The notes below the pieces were generated by a model. It was not told the DNA's origin and did no database searches. It was given only the letters and a program-made list of their open reading frames with translations. The position numbers and the translations under genes are program-made. A DNA stretch of 64,000 nucleotides from Marisa cornuarietis (taxonomy: Eukaryota > Mollusca > Gastropoda > Architaenioglossa > Ampullariidae): NCBI GenBank assembly GCA_004794655.1, contig SMMW01000612.1, forward strand, positions 752,001 to 816,000, read 5' to 3'. This document shows positions 1-10,491 of the stretch, piece by piece. Each line of letters opens with the position of its first letter. Within the stretch, counting starts at the first letter, position 1.

Positions 1-600
1 TCAAAACAAACTACAAGTTAAAAGCTTACAAGGAACCGAAGAAAAAAAGACATGAGAAATAAAACTATACATGAATGCTCGGAAGCTCTGATTCTACCCA
101 CATGAATTATGAAATGGTATTCTAGTTTTGAAAACAAATCATCGAAACTTGTATTTTATAAATTCCACAAGACAACAGACATTCGACTAAATGATTTCCA
201 CAGATGTGCTGTCTTTTTAAAGAAGAGACATCCAGTTATGTGTTATGGTAAATTTAGCATATTCTAGAGAGATTTACATTCAGTCATGATCAGTATATGC
301 CCATAAGGACATTTTAACTTTTCTGAAAGAAACAGACTGTATTTGGAGCTGAAGAAGAAATATGTACGACAAAGTGTTAGACTTAATCATTTTGCTCGCA
401 AAACATTATATGTATGTATGCAAATGGGGGAAAAGCCGATTTAGTTTGTATAGTACTTTAATTATCGATATAACATAGAAATTGTCTTGTCTTGTCTTGT
501 CAAATGTATCATAGCATGAAAAGTATAAAAAACTATTAATAAAAGCACAAATATTGAAAGATGTCATGTTCTCACTTGCTTTATCTCCTTTTCAATCCTT
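1..600. other. Intergenic DNA, no gene seen
   Basis: AT-rich sequence with no convincing reading frame. The only structure noticed is a short pentanucleotide run, TTGTC repeated about four times, near 483-501. Confidence 0.6.
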
Positions 601-604
601 CTTT

Positions 605-640
605 CAATACAATACAATACAACTTTTTTTATCCACAAGG
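605..640 (-). repeat. Retroelement-type 3' tail (TACAA repeat)
   Basis: A run of about three to four TACAA units is followed by a T-rich stretch. Read on the minus strand it is A-rich and ends in repeated TTGTA units, the form of a short tandem 3' tail left by LINEs or SINEs. No body of the element could be recognised beside it. Confidence 0.35.
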
Positions 641-1496
641 GTAATTCAAGATAGTGCTCGTACTAGCAGCAATACAAACATATACTTGATATCCAAGAGA
701 TAGTACGTACATATTCATGTTGAAATAATTTGTCTCTCGCACACTTTTTCCACTTCTGATATTTTCTACCTCTACCTCTACTCTTTTCTCTGCCTGTGTA
801 CCGAATGAGTGTGTTTCAAGAATAAAAGGTGTTTTTGAACTCATGTATGTTTCGCACATTGCGTGCGGTGAAAAGCAGTATGTTTAAAAAAAGGAACACA
901 TAGATAAAAGACCTGGACTAAAAATACAGTTCTGGAAGTCTATAACCATCCAGCTTAAATTTACAAATCCACTAATAAGCTTTTACTGCTATGGGCTCCA
1001 TTTTCTTCCTTTTGATCACACTTGCACATACTTCTGTTTCTCTGATAAACACGCTAATAACTTTCTCCCGAGTGTTGGTTGCTCAAACGTTGTAATGTGT
1101 GTTTTAATGTTCATAAAACATACATTAAAACAACGAATAGTAATAAAAAAATCTTTTAAACTCTTTGGGTTTTAAATTATAATATGTGCGGCTTTGTGCC
1201 TCTTTGATTCTTGTTGTGTCGTCTTCTGTCATGTGATCATGTAACTATTCCAGTATTCCCTGCACTCTAACCCCAACACTTTTTTGAATTGTATCTCTTT
1301 GTCTTATGATCTAACTTTTCTGCACAAGCTAAGTAGAACTCCGTTGATTATCTGCCCTTGGGTAAAGAGATTTCGATCAAATGTGTTGATAGCTGCACAG
1401 TTCTCCTTCAATATCATGAAAATTATAAGTAAAATCATAGAAAAGAACAACGTGTTTATTCAAAGCAGAAGAGTACTATAGAGACTACTCAATGTT

Positions 1497-1740
1497 TTAT
1501 ACGGTGGTTTTAAGCGCTGTGGTCCTTTCAACAGTGACTCGACACAGACTAGTTTGGTTCGCCCATGTAATCAGCCACGACCTTCTGAAACCGTCAGCCA
1601 GTGATCCTGAGGAAAGCAGGAGAAATGAATGCCAGTGGTAAGGAGCGGACTGGTAGCTTCGTGCAGGACAAGACTGACATCGACTAAGGTCACCCCAAAT
1701 GGCGCACCTTTTAACTGCTGCCTCTAGTCTAGGCATCACC
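1497..1740 (+). mobile_element. LINE 3'-end fragment
   Basis: In broken plus-strand frames this stretch gives a pattern like RLVWFAHVISHD followed, after stops, by a segment like LLTAASS. This resembles the C-terminal end of the common invertebrate LINE polyproteins. It is interrupted by stops and is dead. A GAAT/GAT simple-repeat tail follows at about 1783-1860, as expected for a 3' end. Clade assignment needs a library search. Confidence 0.45.
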
Positions 1741-1782
1741 TGGGCAGCTCAGTCCAGCTTACCTGGTGATCAGCTAATCAAG

Positions 1783-1860
1783 CAATGAATGAATGAATGA
1801 AGATGATGATTGATGAATATGATGGATGATGGATGATGATGGATGATAATGGATGATGCT
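1783..1860 (+). repeat. GAAT then GAT-rich microsatellite
   Basis: Repeated GAAT units pass into degenerate GATGAT and GATGGATGAT units. It probably began as the 3' tail of the adjoining LINE fragment. Confidence 0.75.
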
Positions 1861-2665
1861 TGCTTATTACAAAAACTGATTATTTGAAATAGGGAAAACT
1901 GTGAAATAGTGCTGCAATTTATAGTCATGTTTTGACTTCTTTCGTACGTCGCTCATCTGTCCATTTCAGTAGAAAACGTTTAAAAAAGTTTGTCTACTAA
2001 AAATTATAAAACAAATTACTTCTATCTGCAATGCCCTGCAAACTAAAGATAAGATCAACAGTCTCGCATTCATTTGGTTTAGCAAGATTTTCTCAACATA
2101 CACCTGCAATCACCTAACTTTATTTTCTCTATTGTTCGATTTCCCGTGTTTCATTTTTCAAAACTTCTGAATATTCGTATAAATGCAAAAGACACGAAAG
2201 AAGAAAAACAAGCAACAAGACACTTCAGAAGGCATAAACAAGCAAAATCCGAACGTAGAATTTTCCTAGTTTTCAAAGATATTACTTGATTGCAGACTCA
2301 AGGTAAAATTATAATGACTTTAATTTTTTGCTCATTATTATAAAAGTAAAGGACTACATCGCAAGTAAACAACAATCACCGTAATGAAACTAAACTTCAA
2401 AAACATAAAAATAGCATCACATCCCAATGGTGTAGCAAGACGTCAGCAGCACATCCGCACACCATCCTAAATTGCTTTCCGCTACTCTTCTTCCCTTTCA
2501 AACTCGTCAAGATAAACCTGTCTTTTGAATCCAAAATATTTATGGAAAAATAACAGACCATAAGATTGATAATAACACTGAACAGCTGACCAATAGCTGC
2601 ACGGGTGGATTGTTAGAGATTTACAGAATATACAGAAATTTCACCAGAAATTTTCTAGCTCAAAG
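1861..2665. other. Intergenic DNA, no gene seen
   Basis: AT-rich DNA without a supportable reading frame or recognised repeat. Confidence 0.5.
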
Positions 2666-2673
2666 GTTTAGTT

Positions 2674-3418
2674 CAGAGGTTTTGAAACTGCGGTACCACT
2701 ACTATTACACAAAGGTATGACGGGTGGTACGCGAGCACTTTGCGCCAATATAAAAGAATGCGTGTATATATATATATATATTATGGGTGCGGTATTTTCG
2801 CTGTCATTGATGCGGGTGGAGCTTGCATATGGCCACATGTCGCAACCCATAGGCACGAATGTCTTAGGGTCAGGATACGAAGCAATTAAGCGGGTGCCAA
2901 GAATGTTGGGAACCAGACCATTGTAATCCTGATTGACAACACTTTGTATATTTATTCCGTTTATTCTGCGGGTAGGTGAGTGGGGTCTGTGGGTGTTGTG
3001 ACCGCAGGGTCGCCAACAGTTCAAAGTGTGTTCGACGCGGAGACAAGTCCTGTTAGGTTCGTCAGTATGAGGCCTGTAAAGTTTGATGTGAGCGAGACCA
3101 ACCTGCCCTCATTCTTGAGGAAAAAAACAGGACCAAGACTAAGCGGCTGTTTGCTATCAGTGAGACGGCATCGTATTTTTGAGCATTTGAAATGTGTCTT
3201 CACAAGGTTTTTCCTGCGACAAATATATGGAGATTATCATATTACCAATTAACTAACTAATGACTAAATCATATACTAAATACCGGCGAACCTAAGAGTA
3301 AATCCTAGACTAGTATATATTTATATATATATTCGTAACGGGTAGGGATGGGAGGTGGTACTCGGTCAAGTAGAATTTTCGAAAGTGGTACTCGTCTGGA
3401 AAAGTTGGAAAACCACTG
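2674..3418. mobile_element. hAT-type MITE, 745 bp, with perfect 8-bp TSD
   Basis: The element begins CAGAGGTTTTGAAACT and ends, on the opposite strand, CAGTGGTTTTCCAACT. These are imperfect terminal inverted repeats of the hAT type, and a GTACCAC motif recurs just inside both ends. It is flanked by a perfect 8-bp direct repeat, gtttagtt, at 2666-2673 and 3419-3426, the target-site length expected of hAT transposases. The 745-bp interior has no transposase and holds short TA repeats (2764-2781, 3314-3331), so it is a non-autonomous element that would have been mobilised in trans. It sits just outside the duplicated block of receptor gene 1. Confidence 0.9.
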
Positions 3419-3426
3419 GTTTAGTT

Positions 3427-4255
3427 ACCTGCTAGAGAAACATGTCGAAAGCATTTTTACCAAATTTAAGTCCATAAACGAGCTACAAAGAAGTTAAAAA
3501 GTAAGAATAAAATCAGTTGACGTCGAACTTACGCAAAAGAATAAAGATACCAAAAAACAAGAAAAACACAAATATACGAGAAAATTCATGTTTAAAGAAT
3601 TAACACAAAGAAGAAAAAGAAAGATATATATATATATATATAAGTGAAACGTACAGCAATAAAAACAATGAAAGGAAATTATATCTTATTGACCTGTTTT
3701 CTAGAAAGAAAGAGCATTTTATTTACTTTGCTTCGTCATACTGGTGTCCCATTTTCTTTCTTATTTGTAACATTTCTAACAAAATACAATAAAACACACT
3801 GGGCGTGACTAAATTACACAGAACGGAAGAAAGTAAAATGAATTTGCTGCAAATATGTATGTAAATAAGATTATTTTTATTGCAAAATAAGAAATGTTTC
3901 CATACGCTTTCTTCAAGCAAAACTGTACATTGAGCATTGTTAAAATACACAAAAAACTGAAGGAGAAGTTTATGTGATAAAGCTTCAAATATATATGTAA
4001 ATAAGATATTTTATTGTAAAAAAGAGAAGTGTTTTTTTTTCTTACGATTTTATAATTTTTATTTCGGGAAGAAAGAAATCAACATTATAATTCTTGAATT
4101 TACCGTGCATTGAATTTCTTATTCTAATTGCAAGAGTAAACTTAAGATTTTTATATTTGATAAAGACACTAAGACCCTTGTTCTTAACTTGGTTTGTTTT
4201 CTTGAAAATAAGTTAAAAAATTGGCGCACTATCATGAATGACATGTTTTTATCAG
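3427..4255 (+). other. Duplicated 5' flank of receptor gene 1
   Basis: Non-coding, AT-rich. A stretch around 3440-3590 (GAGCT.CAAAGAAGT, AATCAG, ACCAAAAA.AAGAAAAAC) matches the flank of gene 2 at about 8735-8830 and more weakly those of gene 3 (about 15100-15400) and gene 4 (about 22460-22560). A TA repeat at 3624-3642 followed by AAGTGAAA recurs at the same place before gene 2. This shows that the duplication unit includes about 0.9 kb upstream of the coding region. Confidence 0.65.
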
Positions 4256-4261
4256 TGGTTT

Positions 4262-4291
4262 TATAAGCAGGGCTCTCAGGTCTGTATTTTA
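4262..4291 (+). promoter_or_regulatory. Core promoter of receptor gene 1
   Basis: TATAAG at 4262-4267 is followed at 4272-4291 by a block GCTCTCAGGTCTGTATTTTA that is nearly repeated upstream of genes 2, 3 and 4. Standard TATA spacing puts the transcription start near the end of the block, so the 5' UTR would be only about 30 nt. The start itself is inferred. Confidence 0.6.
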
Positions 4292-4307
4292 GGAAGCGTG
4301 ACTTGAC

Positions 4308-4364
4308 ATGTCCTACAATGCGTGTGTCGAACAACTCGGCAGGTCTTTCTATAGAAAACAGTGA
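4308..4364 (+). other. Overlapping upstream ORF of gene 1
   Basis: The first ATG after the inferred transcription start (4308) is out of frame with the receptor. It opens an 18-codon frame that overlaps the receptor start and stops at 4362-4364. It could lower translation of the receptor if used. Its position matches an ATG that is in frame in gene 3 and immediately closed in gene 2. Confidence 0.4.
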
Positions 4365-5361
4365 CAACAATGATGCCAGTGTAGAGACACGGACTATTGT
4401 CGAAACAATATGTTTTGCAGGACTGACAACACTAGCGTGTATGGTGGGCATCCCAGGAAATGTGATAAACATCTTAGTATTCTGGAATCAAGGACTGAAA
4501 CACCGGATGAATCTTTGCCTGTTATCTCTGGCTCTTACAGACTTTCTTTTCTTGACGAGTGCATTCATAATATTTTCGCTCGGTTCGTTTGTAAAAATCT
4601 ATGACACAAATCTAGGTGATGAATATTTTCTCAAAACCTTAGTTTACTTAAGAGGCGCTTTCTACGGCTTCAGGCTGACATCCGGGTGTATTACTATGAT
4701 CATTACAGTAGAGAGGTGTCTCTGTGTGGTGTTTCCTCTTCATGCTGCTACATTAATGCGAACCTCTGTTATGGGCTTCCTATTGTTTCTATGTTCTTTT
4801 GTGTTTCAGAGCTTTTTTCTTGTTTCGATATTTACCCGACGTGCTGCAGTAGATGACACAAACAACAGTTCTCAGTGGATGCTAGTCTGGACTGAATTTT
4901 ACGAAGAAAATAAAACATTTATTCAGACTTTAGTAAACAGTTTTCTCGGAATGGCAGTACCAGCTACAGTGTTTTCAGCAGTATCTGTGGCTACGATCAT
5001 CACTGTATTTAAACTGCAAGCAAGCATGGTGTGGCGGAAGAAGTCGAGGTTGTCATGTGTAGACAGTCACAGTCAGGAAACGGCTCTGACATCAATGCTT
5101 GTTATTATGTCGTGTGTCTACATCATCACTATGATGCCGTTTGTTGTGTATCAGATTGCTAATGTCGGTAGTCTAGTAAAATTTCTTGAGGCGCGTTTCT
5201 ATAACATCTACATGATGGTCAATGCAGTTGTCAGCCCCTGCCCTTTACTGAACAGCTCGCTTCACGTTTTTGTTTATTATCTTCGCTCGTCACGATTTCG
5301 CCAAGTCTTTCACAAGGTCTGCTGTAGAACCAACAGACAAAAGCTATTTATTCATCTATAA
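4318..5361 (+). CDS. Receptor gene 1: chemosensory-receptor-like class A GPCR
   Basis: Single-exon 7TM receptor of 347 residues, expected in the plasma membrane and to signal through G proteins; ligand unknown. I start at ATG 4318 (MRVSNNS) because it matches genes 2 and 3; the frame is open upstream only to a TTG. TM1 carries GIPGN (N48), TM2 LALTD (D75), TM3 ends ERC (R133) in place of DRY, TM5 has P215, TM6 has TMMP (P274) instead of CWxP, and TM7 ends NSSLHVFVYY (N312) instead of NPxxY. The tail begins with SSRFR. N-glycosylation sequons lie in the N-terminus (N5) and ECL2 (N183, N198). The usual TM3 cysteine (position 108 is Leu) and ECL2 cysteine are both absent. Closest in the window to genes 2-4. 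Confidence 0.94.
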   Translation: MRVSNNSAGLSIENSDNNDASVETRTIVETICFAGLTTLACMVGIPGNVINILVFWNQGLKHRMNLCLLSLALTDFLFLTSAFIIFSLGSFVKIYDTNLGDEYFLKTLVYLRGAFYGFRLTSGCITMIITVERCLCVVFPLHAATLMRTSVMGFLLFLCSFVFQSFFLVSIFTRRAAVDDTNNSSQWMLVWTEFYEENKTFIQTLVNSFLGMAVPATVFSAVSVATIITVFKLQASMVWRKKSRLSCVDSHSQETALTSMLVIMSCVYIITMMPFVVYQIANVGSLVKFLEARFYNIYMMVNAVVSPCPLLNSSLHVFVYYLRSSRFRQVFHKVCCRTNRQKLFIHL

Positions 5362-5945
5362 ATCAACACTAAGAAAGATGTTAAAGATCAGTAGAGAGCG
5401 TTGGTCCTGAAGTCAGAAAGTCTCTCAAATGATCTTCTAATCTTTGGATAAGAGGTCTCGACGATAAATAACAATTCAGAAGTTCTTCAGAAGCAGGTAA
5501 GAGAGTTAGTCCGCTGGACACGAGAAGGATGACTACTCCTAAGTATTTGTTCTTTTAATAGGGACGATGATAATGATGAGCTCCTTTGAAAGAGACTCTA
5601 CTTGAGTCTTTGAGGGTGCAGCAGTTTTCGACGTTTGACTAAGTATGGGTTGTATATATGTTGTATATATAAATATATATTAAGAAAAATTTCTGGTGTG
5701 TGGATCTAAGAAATGTTTGCTGGTAGACAGCTGTTAAGTTTTTACTGGATGATGATTTAGCTTGTAAAAGCGATGTGTTCGGACCATTAGAAACTAATAT
5801 CAACAGTTACACATAAGAGTCTGTGGCTCTGTAGTATAATAGCTAGTTAAACGAAGAGATGAACACTTGGAAATAGGGTGACTGTATTTTGTTGTTTTTT
5901 GCCTATTTGTAGTAACATGAATTTCTAGGGGAACAGGACAGGGCG
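5362..5945 (+). other. 3' flank of gene 1
   Basis: No gene seen. Non-coding, AT-rich, with ATATAT stretches near 5653-5680. No clear AATAAA lies close to the stop codon. Confidence 0.5.
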
Positions 5946-5949
5946 GCTC

Positions 5950-6700
5950 GAGTGACATATGATTTAACTCAGTCGATGACTAAAGCTCAGCTGTCAGAGG
6001 GTCACATGTGGTTCAATCTGTTGTTGTGCATAGTTGCTATGGTGCACGAGAAGTTTGTAGTCATCAGGGTAACAGAGATTTTGGACTTTAGGAGTTACCA
6101 GTTAGATGTCCTCATCATTTGTGAGGTGTGCCGCTTGGCGGCCGGCAGCGCTACAGTGATTATTTGATCTCAAGCCGGTGTCCATCTCACTTCTATGACC
6201 GGTCAGTGAGGACCACTCTAACAGGTGTGCGCGTGAGTGTGCTTGATAGTGCATGCACGCTAAGTAGATGCTAGAATTTTCAAGTTGCTGTTTGTACATT
6301 GTATATAAGCCCTGAGCGTGTGCAGCAGGCAGAGCAGTACAAGTGGATAGAGCAGACATCAAGAGTAGCTACGGAAGCATCATCAGGGGTGAGTCGCTGT
6401 CAGTCTGTTCATGGCGGGTGTCGCTGTTGCCAGCAGGTGTCGCTGAGGTCAGAGTTGTTCAGCGTGTGTCGCCGTTTAATGAGCAAAAGTCGCTGCTACA
6501 GTCGTTTCAGCGTGAGTCGCTGTTCATTGTGTTCATTGAGTTCTTCGCCGATTCGCCAGTGTGTCTGCAAGAATGATCATTGTATAAAGTTTGATTTAAA
6601 GTATTTTTGGAAAGTTTTTTTACTGTAGAGACTTAAGTTCTTGGGAAGGTTTGCACGGTAGATTAAGACCCACGAACAGGCTATTGCCGACGACATATTC
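5950..6700 (+). mobile_element. Possible solo LTR or other insertion
   Basis: This stretch is richer in G and C than its surroundings and appears to be extra relative to the homologous 3' flank of gene 2. It holds a good TATA box (GTATATAAG, about 6300-6308) followed by a purine-rich leader, and six GTCGCYG motifs between 6393 and 6521. The promoter-plus-leader arrangement is LTR-like, but I could not find a matched second LTR or clean target duplication. Boundaries are approximate. Confidence 0.3.
6393..6521 (+). repeat. Six interspersed GTCGCYG motifs
   Basis: GTCGCTG (once GTCGCCG) occurs at 6393, 6420, 6439, 6468, 6489 and 6515, spaced 19-29 bp apart. The DNA between copies is only loosely similar. 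It may be a degenerate minisatellite or a cluster of protein-binding sites. Confidence 0.6.
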
Positions 6701-6849
6701 ACGTGGTACTTATGCATCTTCGCCAGTTACCATATATTCTATCTTTAACTGTAACACTAGGTTGTGTTGTTTGAGAACATTAGTTTCCTAAACTTAAACA
6801 TTAAGGCAAGTGAGTCCCTCTTCTCTAGAAAGCGAACTATGGATAGAGA

Positions 6850-7450
6850 ACATTTAGCAATCCATTCCAAAAATTAAATCTGATCAGCGTTGATTATGTT
6901 TACGCACGATATTGACGGAAATCGATCAGCGCTTATTGGTACAACATAAGTGAGCAAAGTTTTTAAAGTCTTTTTAAAGAACTGAAGGAAAACGATACAG
7001 AGACATAAGTAAACTCAACGTAAGTCGACGTATGTAACTCGACTGAAACTTCCTTCTAATAAATGACCATAATCGACATTCACGAAAAGGAAAAAAAATC
7101 CATTTTGACTAAAAGGAAATGATCAATAATAGCCCTTGATTTTCTTTAGGGTTCTTGTCTTTAACCAGTAGAAGCCGACTTGACGTTAAATGTGTAAGAT
7201 GGATAGCCACATCATACCTTCTTTATCTGAACTGTTTTTACATCAGTTAGTGTCATTGTAATAAAAATGAAAAGCAGTCAAAAGTTTAGCTCGAGAGGTG
7301 GGTATAGCTGATTCAGAAAGACAGCTGTGAGAAAGTTCCAATCTCAATATGTTGCTTGTTGGATCATGTGACTAGATGAGCAGAATGATGCCGTGTTTTA
7401 GGAAAAAAAATGCTTACGTCTTCCGTGATGCAAGTGTTCTCGAGTTGCCC
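6850..7450 (+). repeat. Duplicated distal 3' flank of gene 1
   Basis: Stretches here recur downstream of gene 2 at about 11290-11860 in the same order: a GATATTGACGG-like motif, an AAACTCAACGTAAGTCGACGTATGT-like motif, then GATTCAGAAAG, then GTGCC/ATGCCGTG.TTT. The two flanks are therefore copies from the same segmental duplication. No coding capacity. Confidence 0.65.
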
Positions 7451-7619
7451 TTTGATACGAATCACATGACTTAATTTTATTCACTCCTTCTTTTAATTCT
7501 AGGATCATAAAAGACACGTTTGAAAGTTCAACAGAGCCTGGAACACTCACGAAAATCTCATTTTATGGATGTTAGATGACTAAAAATTCGTTAACAGCGC
7601 ATATATTTCGCTCAAAAAA

Positions 7620-8340
7620 CTTTTGAAGCCTGCTTACACTGGGAAGAACTGCACATCCAAGCCGTATTCCAGATTCATCGACACTCTATCAGTGTAGTTT
7701 GACCTGCACACCACCAGCAGACGACTTGCAACGGTCGCGGACATCTCTCGCTACCGAAGGGTAGAACTGGAAGCCTGCTTACACTTGTGTGTAAGCACTG
7801 CTAAACTAAGCGTCGGATACAGTCGACATCCTTCCCGCATGAACTGTTTGACACAGACATGGAACTGGTTGACTTCGATCCGCCTGAGACGTCTCCAACA
7901 AGACTAATCTTCAGGCCACGATATACTCTTGTGTTCTATGGGGAATTTGTATTGTGACTCGTGGTTCTTACGCTCATTTTGCTCGCCGACCGGCACACGG
8001 CCACCATACGATTCATAACAGGCGCAGAGGTCTCCCTACCAAACTGTTCAAGATTCAGAGGACATCCCGCTAGCAAGAACCGGATAGCGTGGAGGGGACA
8101 GTTGTCCACTTTACTCCGCCGGGATCTACTCGTGTGTTCATATTGTAATTCCTGAATTTGGATAAGCTTTCCTGTGCAAATTCCCATTTGTCTGGGATAT
8201 ATTTTGCCGATCAGCAACCCAGGTGCAACCTGTCTGCTAGCTGTCCACCTACCTGACCAGCGAACGACAACGGGACAGGTGACATTTGCCTAGGAAAAGG
8301 GGACCCTATCTTTCTGCGTTAGAAAGTTATAGTAGTTCTT
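7620..8340 (+). mobile_element. Degenerate Ty3/gypsy-like fragment with protease-like motif
   Basis: A GC-richer island. In plus-strand frames near 7961-8150 it gives LLADRHTATIRF followed by TGAEVSL, like the active-site region of Ty3/gypsy retrotransposon aspartic proteases (normally DTGAEVS). The catalytic Asp of the motif is missing here and the frame is short, so it is dead. A 15-bp direct repeat (GAAGCCTGCTTACAC) occurs near 7625 and 7770. No LTRs were found. A protein search would settle the assignment. Confidence 0.35.
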
Positions 8341-9380
8341 GACTGTTCACTATTTCTTTTAACATCCCTTTTCTACTTTTATTTTCTAACATAAAATGTT
8401 GGAATCGTTGGCCGGCCCTTTTTGTCTGAAAAAGGAAGAAGAGTGCTGCTAGCGTAGCTACATGTAGATGTACACTCACGCTCGCATCCATTTATAAGTG
8501 CAATCTTCACCAAAAACGTTACATGGAGAGTAAAGCATACTTACCGGCACCAAAGAAAATATGTTAAATTTGAGGTGTGTTGCATGGCCAGTTTTCCTAG
8601 CCTGTAGATAGCACGAATAGAAAAGTGTATATGTACATGGACGCACGCATAATCTGAAAGAAAAAATAACAAAAGTTTTGTCAGGTCTGGCTCAACGTTA
8701 GAGAAAAATGTCGTATACCAATTTGTATAACATGTCCATTAAAGAGCTCCAAAGAAGTAAAGAAATAAGACTAAAATCAGCTCACACTAAACGTAGCCAA
8801 AGCATGAAGAAACCAAAAACAAGAAAAACTAAAAAAAATATGGTAAAGATATGATGGAAGGGTGAAGATAAAGAAGGCAAATATATATATATATATATAA
8901 GTGAAAACCACTTAAATGAAAACATCAGTAGGAAATGGTTTTACTCCCATTATTTTCAAAAGAAAGGCATGTCATTCACTTTTCATCACTATATTTTTGT
9001 CGTATTCTTTCTCTTTTGCCATTACTAGAAAATGTAAATATATAGATTTAAAAAGACCCCTACACATTGAGCGTTACAAAAATACACAGAAATCTAAAGA
9101 AGAACCTTAAAGTAATTATGTATGTAGATAAGACTTTCGGAAAATTTAATGTTTTATGTGCTTTGCCAATATTTAATTCAGTTAATAATAATAAGAAAAA
9201 TGACAGAGCAATTTACTATTTCCGTTATTATCTTAAGTGTTTTTTTATTTTGTTACTTTTTTCTATCTAAGAAAGTAAATGTCAGGTTTTAAAAAATATA
9301 GGCAAAAATCCTCGTGTTGATAGATTGATCTGTTGGATAAATATTCGTTAATAAATTAATATTACCGTCAAATCTACTAG
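8341..9380 (+). other. Duplicated 5' flank of receptor gene 2
   Basis: No gene. From about 8650 the DNA matches the flank of gene 1 (GTCAGGTCTGGCT, GAGCTCCAAAGAAGT, AATCAGCTCA) and the TA repeat at 8879-8899 followed by AAGTGAAA matches 3624-3650. The reading frames at 8916-9270 are AT-rich and have no support as genes. Confidence 0.6.
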
Positions 9381-9386
9381 CAAAGT

Positions 9387-9418
9387 TATATAAGGAGTGC
9401 TCTTAGGTCTATACTTTA
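9387..9418 (+). promoter_or_regulatory. Core promoter of receptor gene 2
   Basis: A canonical TATATAAG (9387-9394) lies 12 bp before the block GCTCTTAGGTCTATACTTTA (9399-9418), which is nearly the same as that of gene 1. Two minimal upstream ORFs follow: ATG AAA TAG at 9418 and ATG TTC TAA at 9435. Both close before the receptor ATG. Confidence 0.65.
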
Positions 9419-9456
9419 TGAAATAGAACTAAACATGTTCTAAACCTGCTCTTATT

Positions 9457-10491
9457 ATGCGTGAGTCAAACAACTCGCTGGGTCTTTCTATAAACAGCGA
9501 TGATATCAGTGATGTAAATGTAGAGACAAGAAAGGTCGTCGAAACAATATGTTTTTCAGGAGTGACAACACTGACATGTCTGCTGGGCATCCCAGGAAAT
9601 GTGATGAACTGCTTGGTGTTCTGGAGTCAAGGGCTGAGAAACCGCATGAATCTTTGTCTGTTTTATTTGGCTCTAACAGACTTCTTTTTCTTGGCGTGTG
9701 GATTTATATTTTCCCTTAGCTCGTTTGTTACATTTTATGACACAAATCTTGGTGATGAATATTTTCTTAAAAACCTAGTTTACTTAAGAGGTGCTTTCTA
9801 CGGCTTCAGGCTGACATCCGGGTGTATCACTATGATCATTACAGTAGAGAGGTGCATGTGTGTGGTGTTTCCTCTCCATGCTGCTACGTTAATGCGAACA
9901 TCCCTTATGGGATTCTTTTTACTCTTTTTTTCATTTGTTTTTCAGAGTTTTTTTCTTGTTTCAATCTTTACCCGGCGTGCTGAATTTGAGCAAAGGAACA
10001 ACAGTTCTCACTGGATCTTAGTTTGGACAGAGTTTTACGAAGAAAATAAAACTTTTATTTATTCCTTAGTAAACGTTGTGCTCGGAATGGCAGTGCCAGT
10101 TATTTTGTTTTCAGTAATATTTGTGGCTACAATTATGACTGTAGTAAAACTAAAAGTTAGCATGGCGTGGCGGATGAAGTTTAGCTTGTCAGGTGTAGAC
10201 AGTCACAGTCAGGAGACGGCTCTGACCTCAATGCTTGTTGCTATGGCGTGTGTCTACATCGTCACCATGATGCTGTTTGTCGCGTATCATATTGCTTATG
10301 TCTTTCTGCGAGAAAAGTTTCTTGAGGGTTATTTGTATGATATTTACATGATGATCAATGCAATTGTTAATTGCTGCCCTTTAGTTAACAGCTCGGTTCA
10401 CTTTTTCGTTTATTATCTTCGCTCGTCTCGATTTCGGCAAGACTTTCACAAGATCGGATGTAAAATCAACAGACAAAACCTTCATATATAA
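9457..10491 (+). CDS. Receptor gene 2: class A GPCR with altered TM6
   Basis: 344-residue single-exon 7TM receptor of the gene 1-4 subfamily. The first half is almost identical to gene 3 (TM1 LTCLLGIPGN, TM2 LYLALTDFFFLACGF). Landmarks: N48 in TM1, D75 in TM2, ERC at R132, P214 in TM5, and NSSVHFFVYY then LRSSRFR at the end of TM7. Two differences may matter. TM2 is one residue shorter than in genes 1, 3 and 4 (GFIFS against GFIIFS). The strongly conserved TM6 proline is Leu273 (CTG, 10273-10275, against CCG or CCA in its sisters). The frame is otherwise intact with family-like ends. It may be a functional variant or an early step to loss. The TM3-ECL2 cysteine pair is absent, as in the whole family. 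Confidence 0.92.
   Translation: MRESNNSLGLSINSDDISDVNVETRKVVETICFSGVTTLTCLLGIPGNVMNCLVFWSQGLRNRMNLCLFYLALTDFFFLACGFIFSLSSFVTFYDTNLGDEYFLKNLVYLRGAFYGFRLTSGCITMIITVERCMCVVFPLHAATLMRTSLMGFFLLFFSFVFQSFFLVSIFTRRAEFEQRNNSSHWILVWTEFYEENKTFIYSLVNVVLGMAVPVILFSVIFVATIMTVVKLKVSMAWRMKFSLSGVDSHSQETALTSMLVAMACVYIVTMMLFVAYHIAYVFLREKFLEGYLYDIYMMINAIVNCCPLVNSSVHFFVYYLRSSRFRQDFHKIGCKINRQNLHI

Noticed and set aside
4303..4317. Five extra N-terminal codons for gene 1 from TTG
   Set aside because: TTG is not an expected start in animals, and ATG 4318 aligns with the starts of genes 2 and 3.
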